64,000 bases of DNA from Bacillus horti (GCF_030813115.1 NZ_JAUSTY010000015.1:59829-123828), one strand, 5' to 3'. Shown: positions 44,655 through 55,800, counted from the first letter of the stretch. Made by a program: numbers and translations. Notes: generated by a model not told the origin, from the sequence alone.

Positions 44655-45638
44655 TTGACAGCTATAGTAAAAATGGGAGTCATAGGTCTTGGAGCGATTG
44701 GAGATCGGATTTTAAAATCGATTCAAGCCGAAGATGGAATTCAGATAACAGCTGTATGTGATGTTAACGAGCAGCTTGTCAAAAGCATGACTGAGGAATA
44801 TAAGGTGAAGGGCTATTTGGATTATCGCGAAATGCTAGAGCAGGCAGCTCTTGATATCGTTTATGTAGCCGTTCCTCCAAAGTATCATGAGAAGATTGTT
44901 CTTGACGTGATTGAAGCAAATAAACATGTGCTGTGTGAGAAGCCATTGGCTAATTCAGTGGATGAAGGGAAACGAATGCTTGCGGCTGCAGAGCAAAAGG
45001 GTTTAGTTCATGCGATGCATTTTCCTTTAAACTATCAGGCACCATTAAACGAGTTTGAGAGAAGAATTAAAGAGGGATACATTGGGGAGCTACGAAGAAT
45101 AAGATTAGTCATGCATTTCCCGCATTGGCCTCGTCTTTGGCAGCAAAACGATTGGGTTGGTGGGAAGGAGCAGGGTGGCTATGTTCTAGAGGTAGGAGTA
45201 CATTGGATTCAAGCTCTCCAAAGGATTTTTGGGTCAGTTGCACAGGTTAAGAGTCAGCTTCAATTTCCCAATGATCCACAGCGCTGTGAGAATAGTATAG
45301 TAGCCGAGCTCAGTCTAACAGATGGCACTCCAGTTATGATTGACGGATTAAGCGATATCTCAGGTGACGAACTGATTGAGTTTGCCGCTTACGGTTCAGA
45401 GGGCACTATTATGCTGCGTAATTGGAGAAGCCTTTGGCTTGGGAAAAATGGTCAGCCTCTAGAAGAGGTAACAGTTGATAGTGAGTCAGCTACACGAATG
45501 ATGAAAGAAATTGCAAAGGCTGTGAACAGGGTACCAGCAAATATCTATGATTTCAGAGCAGGACTGCATGCACAATATGTACTAGATGCTTTAAGACATC
45601 CACCTCATTCAAACTGGCAGCAGCTTGATACAGAATAA
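44655..45638 (+). CDS. Gfo/Idh/MocA family oxidoreductase
   Basis: A 327-aa NAD(P)-dependent oxidoreductase. N-terminal Rossmann motif KMGVIGLGAIGDRIL, then VTAVCDVNEQL-like strand 2, YVAVPPKYHEKIV, and the diagnostic EKPLANSVDEGKRML (Lys-Pro of the family). The C-terminal half carries EVGVHWIQALQRIFG, where His is probably catalytic. TTG 44655 is preferred: GAGGAG (44641) lies 8 nt before it, whereas ATG 44616 lacks a ribosome site. Substrates of this family are sugars, inositols or imines; the context gives no hint. Confidence 0.88.
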   Translation: MTAIVKMGVIGLGAIGDRILKSIQAEDGIQITAVCDVNEQLVKSMTEEYKVKGYLDYREMLEQAALDIVYVAVPPKYHEKIVLDVIEANKHVLCEKPLANSVDEGKRMLAAAEQKGLVHAMHFPLNYQAPLNEFERRIKEGYIGELRRIRLVMHFPHWPRLWQQNDWVGGKEQGGYVLEVGVHWIQALQRIFGSVAQVKSQLQFPNDPQRCENSIVAELSLTDGTPVMIDGLSDISGDELIEFAAYGSEGTIMLRNWRSLWLGKNGQPLEEVTVDSESATRMMKEIAKAVNRVPANIYDFRAGLHAQYVLDALRHPPHSNWQQLDTE

Positions 45639-45667
45639 GGGAAGGATTAAATAAATATAATGACTTT

Positions 45668-45710
45668 AATCCCTTGTGTGGCTTGGTTTTTCCACCGTGG
45701 GATTTTTTTC
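45668..45710 (+). terminator. Terminator after the oxidoreductase gene
   Basis: AATCCC and GGGATT with an inner GTGG/CCAC pairing, followed by seven T. Confidence 0.8.
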
Positions 45711-45794
45711 TATGTTTATGAAATTGGGCATGGTGGTAAACAATAGTCAAGAACATAAGCATAACAATTTCTTAGAGAAAAGGAGATGATTGAC

Positions 45795-45941
45795 ATGCTA
45801 TGGACTGTATTAACGGTACTGTTAGTGTTGTGGTTAATCGGTTTTATCGGTGAAATCGGTGGTTCACTTGTCCACTTACTATTAGTTGTAGCTCTTGTAG
45901 TCTTGCTTCTGCAGATATTCACCGGTCGAAGAGCTCGATAG
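45795..45941 (+). CDS. Lmo0937-type small membrane protein, 48 aa
   Basis: ATG 45795 to TAG 45941, with AAAAGGAG about 10 nt upstream. The product (begins MLWTVLTVLLVLWLIGFIGE, middle GGSLVHLLLVVALVVLLLQI, end FTGRRAR) has two hydrophobic helices and a basic tail. This matches the Lmo0937 family pattern: MLWTI...LLG...GGxIHLLLVIALIVLxxxLxxGRR. Family members are common in Firmicutes and often stress-induced; the function is unknown. It is a separate single gene flanked by terminators on both sides. Confidence 0.85.
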   Translation: MLWTVLTVLLVLWLIGFIGEIGGSLVHLLLVVALVVLLLQIFTGRRAR

Positions 45942-46064
45942 ATACGAAGCAATAGCTGATGCAAAGTAATCTCTGAAGCTAATGTTCTTATTTTACAGAC
46001 TAACTATTGCTTTACATCTATTTACATCTGAAAGATGCTAGTAAACATGGTTGAAATAGAGATG

Positions 46065-46091
46065 GAGAGCGAGGGGACTCGCTCTCTTTTC
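46065..46091 (+). terminator. Terminator after the Lmo0937-type gene
   Basis: GAGAGCGAG and CTCGCTCTC form a perfect 9-bp stem around GGGA, followed by TTTTCTAG. Confidence 0.88.
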
Positions 46092-46165
46092 TAGTTTCAT
46101 TCTTACTTTAACGTAGTTCACTCTAATTTAACTAGGAAGAAGTCTTAAAAACGAAAAGGTGTGAG

Positions 46166-47668
46166 ATGAATGTGAAAGGTTTAAAGAAGGATGGGAAGTT
46201 AAAGGGTTTACAGCGGATCAAGCTAATCAGCTGGAAAATGTGGGCACTCCTTTTTGCTCTTATTTATTGCATCGTCATGATATATGGAGTCTATAAGCCT
46301 TTTCCTACGGGATTATCCTACAAGAGTGAAACGTACTATACAGATCATGTTGAGTTTTTAGCGGATCTTACATATACCACTGAGCAAGGGCAAGTTATTA
46401 TGGAACAGCAGATATTTGAGCGCGCTTTGGCAATGATTGATGCAGCTCAGGATTTTGTACTTGTGGATATGTTTTTATTTAATGATATCTATGACAAAGA
46501 AGAAGAATACCCTGAATTAAGCTATGCTTTTACAGAAGCCTTGATTAGGAAGAAGCAAAGTCATCCTGAGCTAGAGATTATTTTTATCACGGATCCTTTA
46601 AATACCACTTACTATTCTCATACTTCCCCACATCTAGAGCGTATGCAGCAGAATGATATCGAAACGATTATTACCAGCCTAACGCCACTAAGAGACTCAA
46701 ACCCTATCTTCTCGAGTGTGTGGAGAACTTACTTACAATGGTTTGGGCAAGGAGGATTTGGCTGGCTACCTAACCCTAGTGGATCTAGTGGTCCAAACGT
46801 GACGGCTCGTTCATACCTTAAGCTATTTAATGTGAAGGCGAACCATCGGAAGGTCATTGTTACGGAGCAGGAGGCACTAATTACGTCTGCCAACGCTCAT
46901 GATGCAAGCAGCTATCATTCAAACATTGCTTTTGTTGTTCAAGGGGAGATTATTCGGGATATTGTTCGTACAGAAGAGGCAGTCATTCGTTATTCAACAG
47001 ACTCTATGTACCAAGAATTAATGTTACCACTTATGACTGATGGAGTAGCCGTTCAAGATGACCTATCTGATCAAGGAATCATTGAGCTACAGCTAATCAC
47101 AGAAGGGAAGATTTATGAAGCTATCCTTACCCATTTGCAGCAAACGGATCAAGGAGACAGGATTTGGATGGGAATGTTTTACCTAGCTGAAAGAGAGATT
47201 GTTAAGGAGCTTTTGGCAGCAGCAGATAGAGGGGTGGAAGTCCACCTCATTCTTGATCAAAATGTTGAAGCCTTTGGTCATGAGAAGATTGGCTTACCTA
47301 ATAAACCAGTGGCTGCTGGATTAGTCCAGCAATCTGAAGGCGACATTCAGGTTAGATGGTATGAAACCAATGGAGAGCAGTATCATACGAAGCTGATGCT
47401 CATAGAGGAAGAGGATCGTGGAGTCATTATTGGAGGATCTGCCAACTTTACTCGGAGAAACCTAAAGGACTTAAATCTTGAAACAAATTTGCTTATTCAA
47501 GCTCCTAGGCAGGAGCAGATTGTGCAAGAAGTTGCGGCTTATTTTAAGAGACTTTGGCATAATGAGGGTGGTTTGTATACGGCCCCATATGAAGAGTACA
47601 AGGATGAGTCCTGGTATTTGCGATTTATCTACCATTTTCAAAAGCTGACGAATCTTTCTACTTACTAG
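46166..47668 (+). CDS. Phospholipase D-like membrane protein (cardiolipin-synthase-related)
   Basis: A 500-aa protein with one N-terminal helix (about residues 22-42) and two PLD-type modules. Module 1 has NHRKVIVTEQEALITSANAHD at about 224; module 2 has YHTKLMLIEEEDRGVIIGGS at about 405, then ANFTRRNLKDLNLETNL. In both, the H-x-K pair is kept but the Asp of the HxKxxxxD motif is Glu. Extended N-S-N-like ends (SAN) follow each. Activity on phospholipids is plausible but the substitution leaves it open. ATG 46166 follows AAAAGGTG; GTG 46172 is a nearby alternative. Confidence 0.8.
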   Translation: MNVKGLKKDGKLKGLQRIKLISWKMWALLFALIYCIVMIYGVYKPFPTGLSYKSETYYTDHVEFLADLTYTTEQGQVIMEQQIFERALAMIDAAQDFVLVDMFLFNDIYDKEEEYPELSYAFTEALIRKKQSHPELEIIFITDPLNTTYYSHTSPHLERMQQNDIETIITSLTPLRDSNPIFSSVWRTYLQWFGQGGFGWLPNPSGSSGPNVTARSYLKLFNVKANHRKVIVTEQEALITSANAHDASSYHSNIAFVVQGEIIRDIVRTEEAVIRYSTDSMYQELMLPLMTDGVAVQDDLSDQGIIELQLITEGKIYEAILTHLQQTDQGDRIWMGMFYLAEREIVKELLAAADRGVEVHLILDQNVEAFGHEKIGLPNKPVAAGLVQQSEGDIQVRWYETNGEQYHTKLMLIEEEDRGVIIGGSANFTRRNLKDLNLETNLLIQAPRQEQIVQEVAAYFKRLWHNEGGLYTAPYEEYKDESWYLRFIYHFQKLTNLSTY

Positions 47669-47783
47669 TATACAAATTATGGATTTCACTAGAATTTAAT
47701 GCTATAGTAATGTCAGAGAAGCAACACAATTAAAAAAGAAAAGTTTCTCGAGGTAGCTATAAGTTCAATGAAGGAGAAATTTA

Positions 47784-47870
47784 ATGGATATAGTAAAATA
47801 TAATTTTAGGCTGGCAAAGATGTCAGCCTTATTTGTACAAAAAAATAGAACAAATATTCCCAACATCTAA
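47784..47870 (+). CDS. Possible small protein of 28 aa upstream of sbcD
   Basis: ATG 47784 has AAGGAG 7 nt upstream and opens a 28-codon frame (begins MDIVKYNFRLAKMSALF) ending TAA 47870. A hairpin AGGCTG (47808)/CAGCCT (47824) lies inside it and could instead be a weak terminator after the PLD gene. No family is recognised; this may be chance. Confidence 0.25.
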   Translation: MDIVKYNFRLAKMSALFVQKNRTNIPNI

Positions 47871-47934
47871 TCAAAATGATTTTCGTGTGTTATGATGAAA
47901 GGAACATGGATGGAGCGGTGAAGGAGGACAAGCT

Positions 47935-49131
47935 GTGAGACTTTTACATACGGCTGATTGGCATTTGGGCAAGACGTTAGAGGGGAGAAGTCGTTTACCT
48001 GAGCAGGAGCAGTTTTTAGAGGAGTTGTATCAAATTGTTGTAGATCAGAATGTTGATGCCGTATTGATGTCGGGTGATGTGTTTGATACGGTAAACCCAC
48101 CTGCTTTAGCGGAGCAGCTTTTCTATGATACGGTAGCTCGCCTTGCTGATAAGGGAAAAAGAAAGGTCATTGTGATAGCAGGTAATCATGATCATCCTGA
48201 TCGCTTGGCAGCATCAAACCAGCTTGCTAAGGAGTATGGGATTACGTTGATTGGTCGACCTGTACAGCAATCCTATATTTATACTATTGCTAGCTGCGAT
48301 CAGGAGCTTCATATTGCTGCGTTGCCCTACCCTTCTGAGTCGAGGCTTAATGAGGTTTTGGCTGAGGGATTAGATGAGGCTGTGTTGCAGCAGCATTACC
48401 ATGAAAGAGTATCAGCTTTATTTGGAGAGCTTGTCCGGGATATGTCACCCAAACGAGTAAATATTGGAATGAGTCACTTATTTGTTGCAGGAGGTCACAT
48501 GACAGATAGTGAGAGACCCATTCAGGTTGGTGGAGCGTATACGGTTAGACCTGATGCATTTCCTAGCTGTTTGGATTATGTGGCATTAGGGCATTTACAT
48601 CGACCACAGGTGATGAAGCATCCTCATTCTATCGTCAGGTATTCTGGTTCGCCATTATCGTACAGCTTTTCGGAGGCGGGACAGGCTAAATCAGTTTCGA
48701 TCATAGATGTAAATCCAGGGGAGCAGGCTCAGGTTCAGGAGCTCTTCTTATCCAGTGGTAAGCCTCTTGTTAAGTGGAAAGCAATGGATGGATTAAGTCA
48801 GGTGTATAGTTGGCTTGCCGAAGGAAAGGATCAGAATGCGTGGGTTGATCTAGAGCTGCATGTACAGAATAGCCTTTCAGTAGAGGAAATTCACCGTTTA
48901 CGTAAAGAGCATAATGGACTTATACATATACGACCTGTGTTTGAACTAGAGCAAGAAGCAATGAGACAGGTACGAACAACCAATATCCCAGTTGAGGAAT
49001 TATTTACTCGCTTTTATGCGCGACAAACAGGTGGAAGTCAGCCTGAGGGTGAGTTGGTGCAACTGTTTTTGGAGCTTTTGCAGAATGAGACAGATGAAGA
49101 GGATGAAATGGATACTAAATCTGTCGTGTGA
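47935..49131 (+). CDS. sbcD: Exonuclease subunit SbcD
   Basis: A 398-aa Mre11-type nuclease subunit of the SbcCD complex, which cleaves hairpins, palindromes and protein-blocked ends. Phosphoesterase motifs: LHTADWHLGKTLEGRSR, MSGDVFDTVNPP, VIAGNHDHPDR, MSHLFVAGG and ALGHLHRPQ, followed by a capping domain and a C-terminal SbcC-binding region. It starts at GTG 47935 after AAGGAGGACAAGCT. sbcC follows after 136 nt. Manganese-dependent activity is a family property. Confidence 0.95.
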   Translation: MRLLHTADWHLGKTLEGRSRLPEQEQFLEELYQIVVDQNVDAVLMSGDVFDTVNPPALAEQLFYDTVARLADKGKRKVIVIAGNHDHPDRLAASNQLAKEYGITLIGRPVQQSYIYTIASCDQELHIAALPYPSESRLNEVLAEGLDEAVLQQHYHERVSALFGELVRDMSPKRVNIGMSHLFVAGGHMTDSERPIQVGGAYTVRPDAFPSCLDYVALGHLHRPQVMKHPHSIVRYSGSPLSYSFSEAGQAKSVSIIDVNPGEQAQVQELFLSSGKPLVKWKAMDGLSQVYSWLAEGKDQNAWVDLELHVQNSLSVEEIHRLRKEHNGLIHIRPVFELEQEAMRQVRTTNIPVEELFTRFYARQTGGSQPEGELVQLFLELLQNETDEEDEMDTKSVV

Positions 49132-49267
49132 CGTGAAGAGGGTAAGGAAGATTTTCAGAGATAAAGAATGGCTAATGGTTTAAGAATTGGATACATGTAA
49201 AATAGTGAGTGGATAATGATCAGACGGGGAGCAGGATGGGTATACAGAAAGTGAAGGAGAATGAAAA

Positions 49268-52200
49268 ATGAGACCTATTCACTTAAGTGTAGCAGGTTTA
49301 CATAGTTTTAGAGAAAAGCAAATAGTAGATTTTCAGGTTTTATGCGAAGGTGGTGTGTTTGGCATTTTTGGTCCAACTGGAAGTGGGAAATCTTCCTTGC
49401 TAGACGCGATGACTCTCGCCTTATATGGAAAAGTGGAAAGAGCTAGTAACCAGATTCAAGGTATTATTAATCATGCCGAGAAGGAGGTTCATGTATCCTT
49501 TACCTTTGAATTGGGTCAAGGAAAGCTGACAGAAAGATACTGTGTAGAGCGTAGCTATAAAAAGGCGGGAGAGCTTTCCGTTCGATCAGCCGCAACTCGT
49601 TTGCTTCAAGTTAATCTTGATTCGAATGAGACGGTTGTTCTAGCTGATAAAGTGAACGATATACAAGAAAAGCTACATGAGCTTATTGGACTTACGTTTG
49701 ATGATTTTTCTCGTGCTGTTGTGTTGCCTCAGGGAAAGTTTGCTGAATTTTTATCGCTTAAGGGTGTTGAGCGCAGACAAATGCTACAGCGCTTGTTTCA
49801 TTTAGAGCAATACGGAGATCAGCTAAACGAGCGTTTAAAGCATAGAGTCACAAGTGCTAAAAACAGGTTAAATGAGATTCTTGCTGAGCAGCAAGGAGTA
49901 GGGGAAGCCTCAAAGGAAGCACTGGAGCAGGCAGAGAAGCACGTTCAAGACGTGTTAAAGAGAATTAAGCAGTTAAGTGAACAGAGAAACACCTTTTTAC
50001 AGGAGTTTGAGCGGTTAAAAAGCTTTCGAGATTGGCAGGAGCAGCTAGAAAAAGTGGAGAAAGGCTTAGAGCAGCTCTATCAAGATGAGGAAGAAATACA
50101 TAGAGTTGAAGAGCAATTAAATAGAGGATTAGCTGCTCAGCAGTTGAAGCCTTATATCGAAGAGTACGAGATAGCTGGGCAGACGGTTGAAAAGTGGAAA
50201 GCTAAAAAGCAAGTGGCTCAATCAGATCAAGACCATGCAGCAAGGGAAGAAGCAAAGCATACGGAGCTATATGAAAAGCTGAGTAAAGCAAAGGAGGAAC
50301 AGCAGCCTCTTTTGTTAGAGCGGCGTCAGTTGCTTCGACAAGGACAGGAGCTTCAGCGTGAGCTAGGGGTTAAGGAGAAGGAGAAGCAAGAGCTTGTTCA
50401 AGATGAATTGAGGGTGCAGGAGAAAAGGAAGGCAGTGCAGGGAGAGTATGAGAAGCAAAGTAAGCTGCTTCAGCTAGCCAAGGAGAAGCAGAAGGTTATT
50501 AAGGAGCAGATGGCAGGTAAGAACCTACCCTTTGAAGAGAAGCAGGCTATTCAGGCTGGATATCAGGAATTTCTGAAGATTGCTCAGGTTCAACAGCAGC
50601 TCGATGGTATTCAGGAGGAATGGGCTGTTGGGCAAAAGGCTATAGAGGAGCTTGAAGCTGAGCATGCTCAGTCAATTCTTGAGCAGGAACAGCATTTGAA
50701 AAAGGTAGGAGTAGCTATAAAGGAAATTGGTGAGTTTGAGGGTCGCTTAAAGCAGTTGGTAGCTATCGGAGAGATGGCGCTTGGGGGCAAGCAGCAGCAG
50801 ATGAAACAGATGGAACAGAAGATCGAGCATGTCCTAGCCAAGGAATGGATGGAGCAATTAGTGTCTGGCTTACAGAACGGAGAGGCTTGTCCTATTTGTG
50901 GTTCGCATACTCATCCACATCCAGCAGAATTTGGCAAGGAAGATATTCAAGTGCTTAGGGACAGACTGGCTTATGAAGTAAGTCAGCAGAATCAAATAAG
51001 AGATTATACACAGCAAGCTCGCCTAGTACATCATCAATTCATAGAGTTAGAGGAGCAATTGAGCTCGATTAGTTTCGTTAAATTGGAAGATGTAGATGAT
51101 AGAGCTAATGCTTCAAATGATGTGAAGGGTTGGAATGATGAGCATGGAGCTAATGATTTAGGTGGAGTTAAAAAGATTAATCTAGAGATTGCGGCAACGG
51201 CAACATCTTTAAAGGAAAACGTTGAGGATGAAACGGTAGATCTTGAGTTGTTTTCTACAGAGCTAGCCAAGTCTGAACGCTTTCTAAGGGCGACTAAGGA
51301 ATTGGTAAGGCTAGGTAGAGAGAAAGCTCCTTCATGGAATGACGCTAAGATGAAGTCTGAAGCAGCCAAGACGGGATTGAAAGGGTTAGAGGCTAAACAG
51401 AAAAGCCTAATGGACAAAGTTCAAACCATGGAGCAGAGCTGGTCTAGCACTTTTGCTAAGCTCGAGCTAGATAAGGTAGAAGAGCAGGCTAATAGAGCGC
51501 GAGAGTTAGAGGGAGAGCTTTATGAGCTACAGCAAAGATTAGATAAGAGTGTTCCTTTCATAGAGAATACGGAGAACGGCATTTCAGAGCTACAGCAGGA
51601 ATTGAATCAAATCGAGCTTAGAGCGGGAGAGCAAGCGAGCTTACATAAGCAGTTGGATCAGCAGATTACCCAAATGAAGCAGAAGCTTCAAGAGCTAGTG
51701 GGAGAACAATCGATTGAAAGTCTACTAGTGCAAGCTGAAAAACAGCTTGAGGAGCTCTCTGAGAGTGAAGGACAAGCTCGTAGGCAGCTGGAGGAAGCGA
51801 GAAAAGCTCGTTCTAAGGCAGAGAATGAATTTAGTGTGGCGCAAGCTTCTCTAGAGCAAGGAGAGCAGAGGCTGGAAAAGGCAGAGAAGCAGTTAGTTGA
51901 GCAGCTTGGTGAATCTAGCTTTGATAAGTGGCAGGAAGCTAAGGAAGCGTTAGTAGAGAAGGAAACACTTGGTGAATGGAAGAAGCGTGTCGATCAGTAT
52001 AATGAGCAGGTAAAAGAACTGGTGAAGGAAAAGCAGAGCTACTTAAAGAAGCTAGGTACAAATCGAATTAGTGAGGAAGAATGGCAAGATGTATTGGCTA
52101 AAAAGCAACAGCTCGAACAGGAATATGTTCAGCTGGTGGGACAGCGTGGAGCTGCTCAGAAGGAATATGAAGCGATTAAGGAGAAGCATATGCGCTTTAT

Positions 52201-52747
52201 GCAGCTAGAGGAGGAACGTGCTCTGGTTCAGCATCGGGTTGAGCAATATGGCAAGCTTCAGAGTGTGTTTCGTGGAAATAGCTTTGTGGAATATCTAGCT
52301 GAAGAGCAGCTTGTTTATGTATGTCAGGATGCCTCCAGCCATTTAGGTCGGCTTACTAGACAGCGCTATGCTTTAGAAGTGGATTCTCAGGGTGGCTTTG
52401 TCATTCGAGACGATGCAAACGGTGGGGTTCGTCGGCCGGTTTCCACGCTTTCTGGAGGAGAAACCTTCCTAACATCTCTGTCTTTAGCGTTAGCGCTTTC
52501 GGCACAAATTCAGCTGCGGGGTCAGTATCCGCTTCAATTTTTCTTTCTTGATGAAGGCTTTGGTACGTTAGATCCTGAGCTTTTAGATGGAGTGGTTGGG
52601 GCTCTTGAGAGCTTACATTTGCAGCAGCTTGCAGTAGGTGTTATTAGTCACGTGCCTGAATTGAAGGAACGTCTTCCTAGAAAATTAGTGGTTACACCAG
52701 CCGAGTTCTCTGGAAAAGGAAGTAGCATTCATTTGGAAACACTCTAG
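49268..52747 (+). CDS. sbcC: Exonuclease subunit SbcC
   Basis: An 1159-aa Rad50/SMC-like ATPase. Walker A FGPTGSGKSSLLDAMTLALY near residue 37, Q-loop region VVLPQGKFAEFL, two long coiled coils (about 175-530 and 690-990), the zinc hook CPICGSHTHPHP at about 541, and C-terminal signature STLSGGETFLTSLSLAL with Walker B FFLDEGFGTLDPELL. A loosely structured stretch after the hook (about 607-660) departs from coiled-coil pattern. ATG 49268 follows GTGAAGGAGAATG. It works with SbcD on DNA ends. Confidence 0.95.
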   Translation: MRPIHLSVAGLHSFREKQIVDFQVLCEGGVFGIFGPTGSGKSSLLDAMTLALYGKVERASNQIQGIINHAEKEVHVSFTFELGQGKLTERYCVERSYKKAGELSVRSAATRLLQVNLDSNETVVLADKVNDIQEKLHELIGLTFDDFSRAVVLPQGKFAEFLSLKGVERRQMLQRLFHLEQYGDQLNERLKHRVTSAKNRLNEILAEQQGVGEASKEALEQAEKHVQDVLKRIKQLSEQRNTFLQEFERLKSFRDWQEQLEKVEKGLEQLYQDEEEIHRVEEQLNRGLAAQQLKPYIEEYEIAGQTVEKWKAKKQVAQSDQDHAAREEAKHTELYEKLSKAKEEQQPLLLERRQLLRQGQELQRELGVKEKEKQELVQDELRVQEKRKAVQGEYEKQSKLLQLAKEKQKVIKEQMAGKNLPFEEKQAIQAGYQEFLKIAQVQQQLDGIQEEWAVGQKAIEELEAEHAQSILEQEQHLKKVGVAIKEIGEFEGRLKQLVAIGEMALGGKQQQMKQMEQKIEHVLAKEWMEQLVSGLQNGEACPICGSHTHPHPAEFGKEDIQVLRDRLAYEVSQQNQIRDYTQQARLVHHQFIELEEQLSSISFVKLEDVDDRANASNDVKGWNDEHGANDLGGVKKINLEIAATATSLKENVEDETVDLELFSTELAKSERFLRATKELVRLGREKAPSWNDAKMKSEAAKTGLKGLEAKQKSLMDKVQTMEQSWSSTFAKLELDKVEEQANRARELEGELYELQQRLDKSVPFIENTENGISELQQELNQIELRAGEQASLHKQLDQQITQMKQKLQELVGEQSIESLLVQAEKQLEELSESEGQARRQLEEARKARSKAENEFSVAQASLEQGEQRLEKAEKQLVEQLGESSFDKWQEAKEALVEKETLGEWKKRVDQYNEQVKELVKEKQSYLKKLGTNRISEEEWQDVLAKKQQLEQEYVQLVGQRGAAQKEYEAIKEKHMRFMQLEEERALVQHRVEQYGKLQSVFRGNSFVEYLAEEQLVYVCQDASSHLGRLTRQRYALEVDSQGGFVIRDDANGGVRRPVSTLSGGETFLTSLSLALALSAQIQLRGQYPLQFFFLDEGFGTLDPELLDGVVGALESLHLQQLAVGVISHVPELKERLPRKLVVTPAEFSGKGSSIHLETL

Positions 52748-52831
52748 ACTGCAAATGCACTTTAATATAGTTCTTTAATATAATGTTCGATTATGTTAGG
52801 TGCTTGACTAAGTTAAAGGGAGGGAGCCCTT

Positions 52832-55800
52832 GTGTCCATTCAATTTGTTTTGGGACGTGCTGGTAGTGGAAAAACAACATATTGTGTGCAGGAGATCAAG
52901 CAGAAGCTACTTAAGGATCCTCTAGGAAAGCCTATTATTTATATTGTACCTGAACAGATGAGTTATCAGGCTGAGATTCCACTTGTAAAGGACCCTGAGC
53001 TTAACGGAATGATCCGAGCTCAGGTCTATAGCATATCTCGGCTAGCGTTTCGCGTGCTAAGTGAAGTAGGTGGGGTAACTCGCACCCATTTAGATCAAGT
53101 TGGTATTACGATGATCCTGCGTAAAATTATAGAAAAGCGCAAAGATGAGTTATACATTTATAAACGTTCTGCAGAACAGCAGGGATTTTACACTCAGCTT
53201 GAACAAATGATTACGGAGTTTAAACGCTATTGTATTGCTCCTGAGGAGCTTTTTCAACAAAAGCATTCCACTGAGCACGAACAAATGCTTAAAGATAAGC
53301 TTCATGATCTGCAGTTGATTTATCAGGATTATGAGCAGGCTGTTCTAACAAAATATATGGATTCAGAGGATTTTTTAAAGCTATTTCAGGAGAGGATGAT
53401 TCAATCTAGCTATCTAAGAGAAGCTGAGCTTTACATGGATGGATTTTATCAATTCACGCCTCAGGAGCAGCTTGTTTTAGAGGGATTATTTAAGCTAGCA
53501 AAAAAGGTGACAATTACTCTACCTTTGGATCAAATCTATGATGAACAGCTGCCGAATGAAATGGATTTATTTTATAGCACGGCTAAAACGTATCAGGATA
53601 TAAAGGTGCTTGCTCGTCAAGCGGCTGTGAAAGTAGAACAGCCAATCATGCAGGAAGTGCCGTCAAGACTCATGCAAAGACCATCATTAATGCATCTAGA
53701 AGCTCAATTTGATCAAAGACCAGTTTTGGAATTTGAGGGTCATCATCTAGACGTACAGCTCTCTGCTGCTGTTAATCGTCGTGCGGAGATAGAAGGAATA
53801 GCTAGACAAATGATTCAGCTCGTCCGAGAGGATAACTATCGCTGGAGAGATTTAGCTATGTTTACTAGGAATTTGTCCATCTATCAGGATGTCATTGCTA
53901 CCGTTTTTCATGACTACGATATTCCAGTGTTTATAGACCAAAAAAAATCAATGCTGAATCACCCCCTTATTGAATTGCTTCGCTCGGTGCTAGAGGTACT
54001 GCTGCAAAACTGGCGATATGAAGCGATATTCCGCTGTATAAAAACGGATTTGCTTTCTCCCATCCTGTCTTCAGAGGAAGCAGCAGATTGGAAGGAAAGC
54101 TGTGATAGGCTGGAAAACTTTGTTTTGGCAAACGGGATTAACGGAACACAGTGGACACAAGATGAACCGTGGAAGGTCTACGAGTCTTTCTCCTTGGATG
54201 AAGAGGTTACAGAGACGAACAGAAGGCTTGAAGCTGAACAGGAGCTTCAGCGTCTAAGACAGATGATTGTTCAGCCTATTATTCGACTAAAGCAGGGGCT
54301 GAAAGAGTCAAAGAATGTTCGACAAAGCTGTGAGCATATCTATTTCTTTATGGAAGAGCTGGGGGTTTATGAAAAGCTTGAGCAATGGAGAGTAGATGCA
54401 GAGCAAGAGGGAAGATTGCAGGATGCAAGGGAGCATGATCAGGTTTGGAAGGGGTTTATTCACCTACTGGAGCAAATGGTTGAAATCTCAGGAGATGAGC
54501 CTATTTCGCTTGAGCTATTAAGTAAGATGATAGAAACGGGCTGTGAACAGCTTAAGTTTTCTACTATACCTCCATCCTTAGATCAAGTGATGGTTGGTAG
54601 CCTAGAGGTAAGCCGTTTATCTGGAGTAAAGCAGGGCTTTGTATTAGGAATGAATGACGGAATGATCCCTGCTCGATTTAAGGAAGAAACCTTAATGACG
54701 GAAGAGGAACGAGCACAGCTATATGAAGTAGGACTAAGCTTAGCACCAGGACTTCATATTCAGCTTTCAGAGGAATACTTTTATCTCTATATGGCGATGT
54801 GCAGCGCTTCGGATGGACTACATTTGAGCTATTCATTAGCAGATGAGGAAGGTAAAGCTCTAACCGCTTCAAGTGTTCTTCAGCGAATTAAGCAGATGTT
54901 CCCACAGCTTACAGAAAAGCTTATAGCTATAGAAGCGCATGAGGTCAGTCCAATGGAACAAAAGGAATTTGTCGTGCTTCCTAAGAAGTCTCTTTCTATT
55001 TTAATTACACAATTGAGACAATGGAAGAAAGGCTATCCGATCGTTGATTTTTGGTGGGATGTATACAATTGGTTTGTCCAAAGCTCTGAATGGAGTAAGG
55101 AGGCCAGGACACCACTTGCAAGTTTATTCTATCGAAACATAGCTCATTCATTATCGCTAGATGCTAGTAGAAGCTTATATGGTGAGCATATCCAGTCGAG
55201 TGTGTCACGAATGGAGCTCTATCGCTCCTGTCCATTCTCTCACTTTGCTTCCTACGGATTAAAGCTGAAGGAAAGAAAAATTTTTCGTCTGGAGGCTCCA
55301 GATATAGGGCAGCTCTTTCACTCTGCTCTAAAGGAGGTTGATGATGAGCTTCGAAAAAGAAGGCAGAGCTGGTCAGATCTTTCCTTAACAGAATGTCAGC
55401 TCCTAGCTAAGCAGGCTGTAGATAAGATAGCCAATAGATTACGTGGAAATATTCTGGCGAGCAATCATCGTAACCACTATATTAAATATAAGCTTCAGCA
55501 GGTTGTGGAAAGAGCTAGTCAGGTTTTGTATGAGCATGCAAAAGTAACACAATTCACTCCTGTTGGGATGGAGATAGGCTTTGGACCTAACGGCTCAATG
55601 CCAGCCCTACACATTCCTTTAGACAATGATTTTAGTATGGATGTGGTAGGTAGAATTGATCGTGTTGACCAGGCACGGAGCTCTGAGGGTCTATTACTTA
55701 GAGTCATAGACTTTAAATCTAGTAAAAAGGATTTGCAGCTTACGGAGCTATATCATGGACTTTCCCTGCAAATGCTTACTTACTTAGATGTCTTGTTAAC

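Noticed and set aside
45716..45964. Minus-strand frame opposite the Lmo0937-type gene
   Set aside because: The plus-strand small gene has a good ribosome site and a recognised family; this is its shadow.
47867..48100. Minus-strand frame over the start of sbcD
   Set aside because: Overlaps well-supported SbcD motifs and has no family features.
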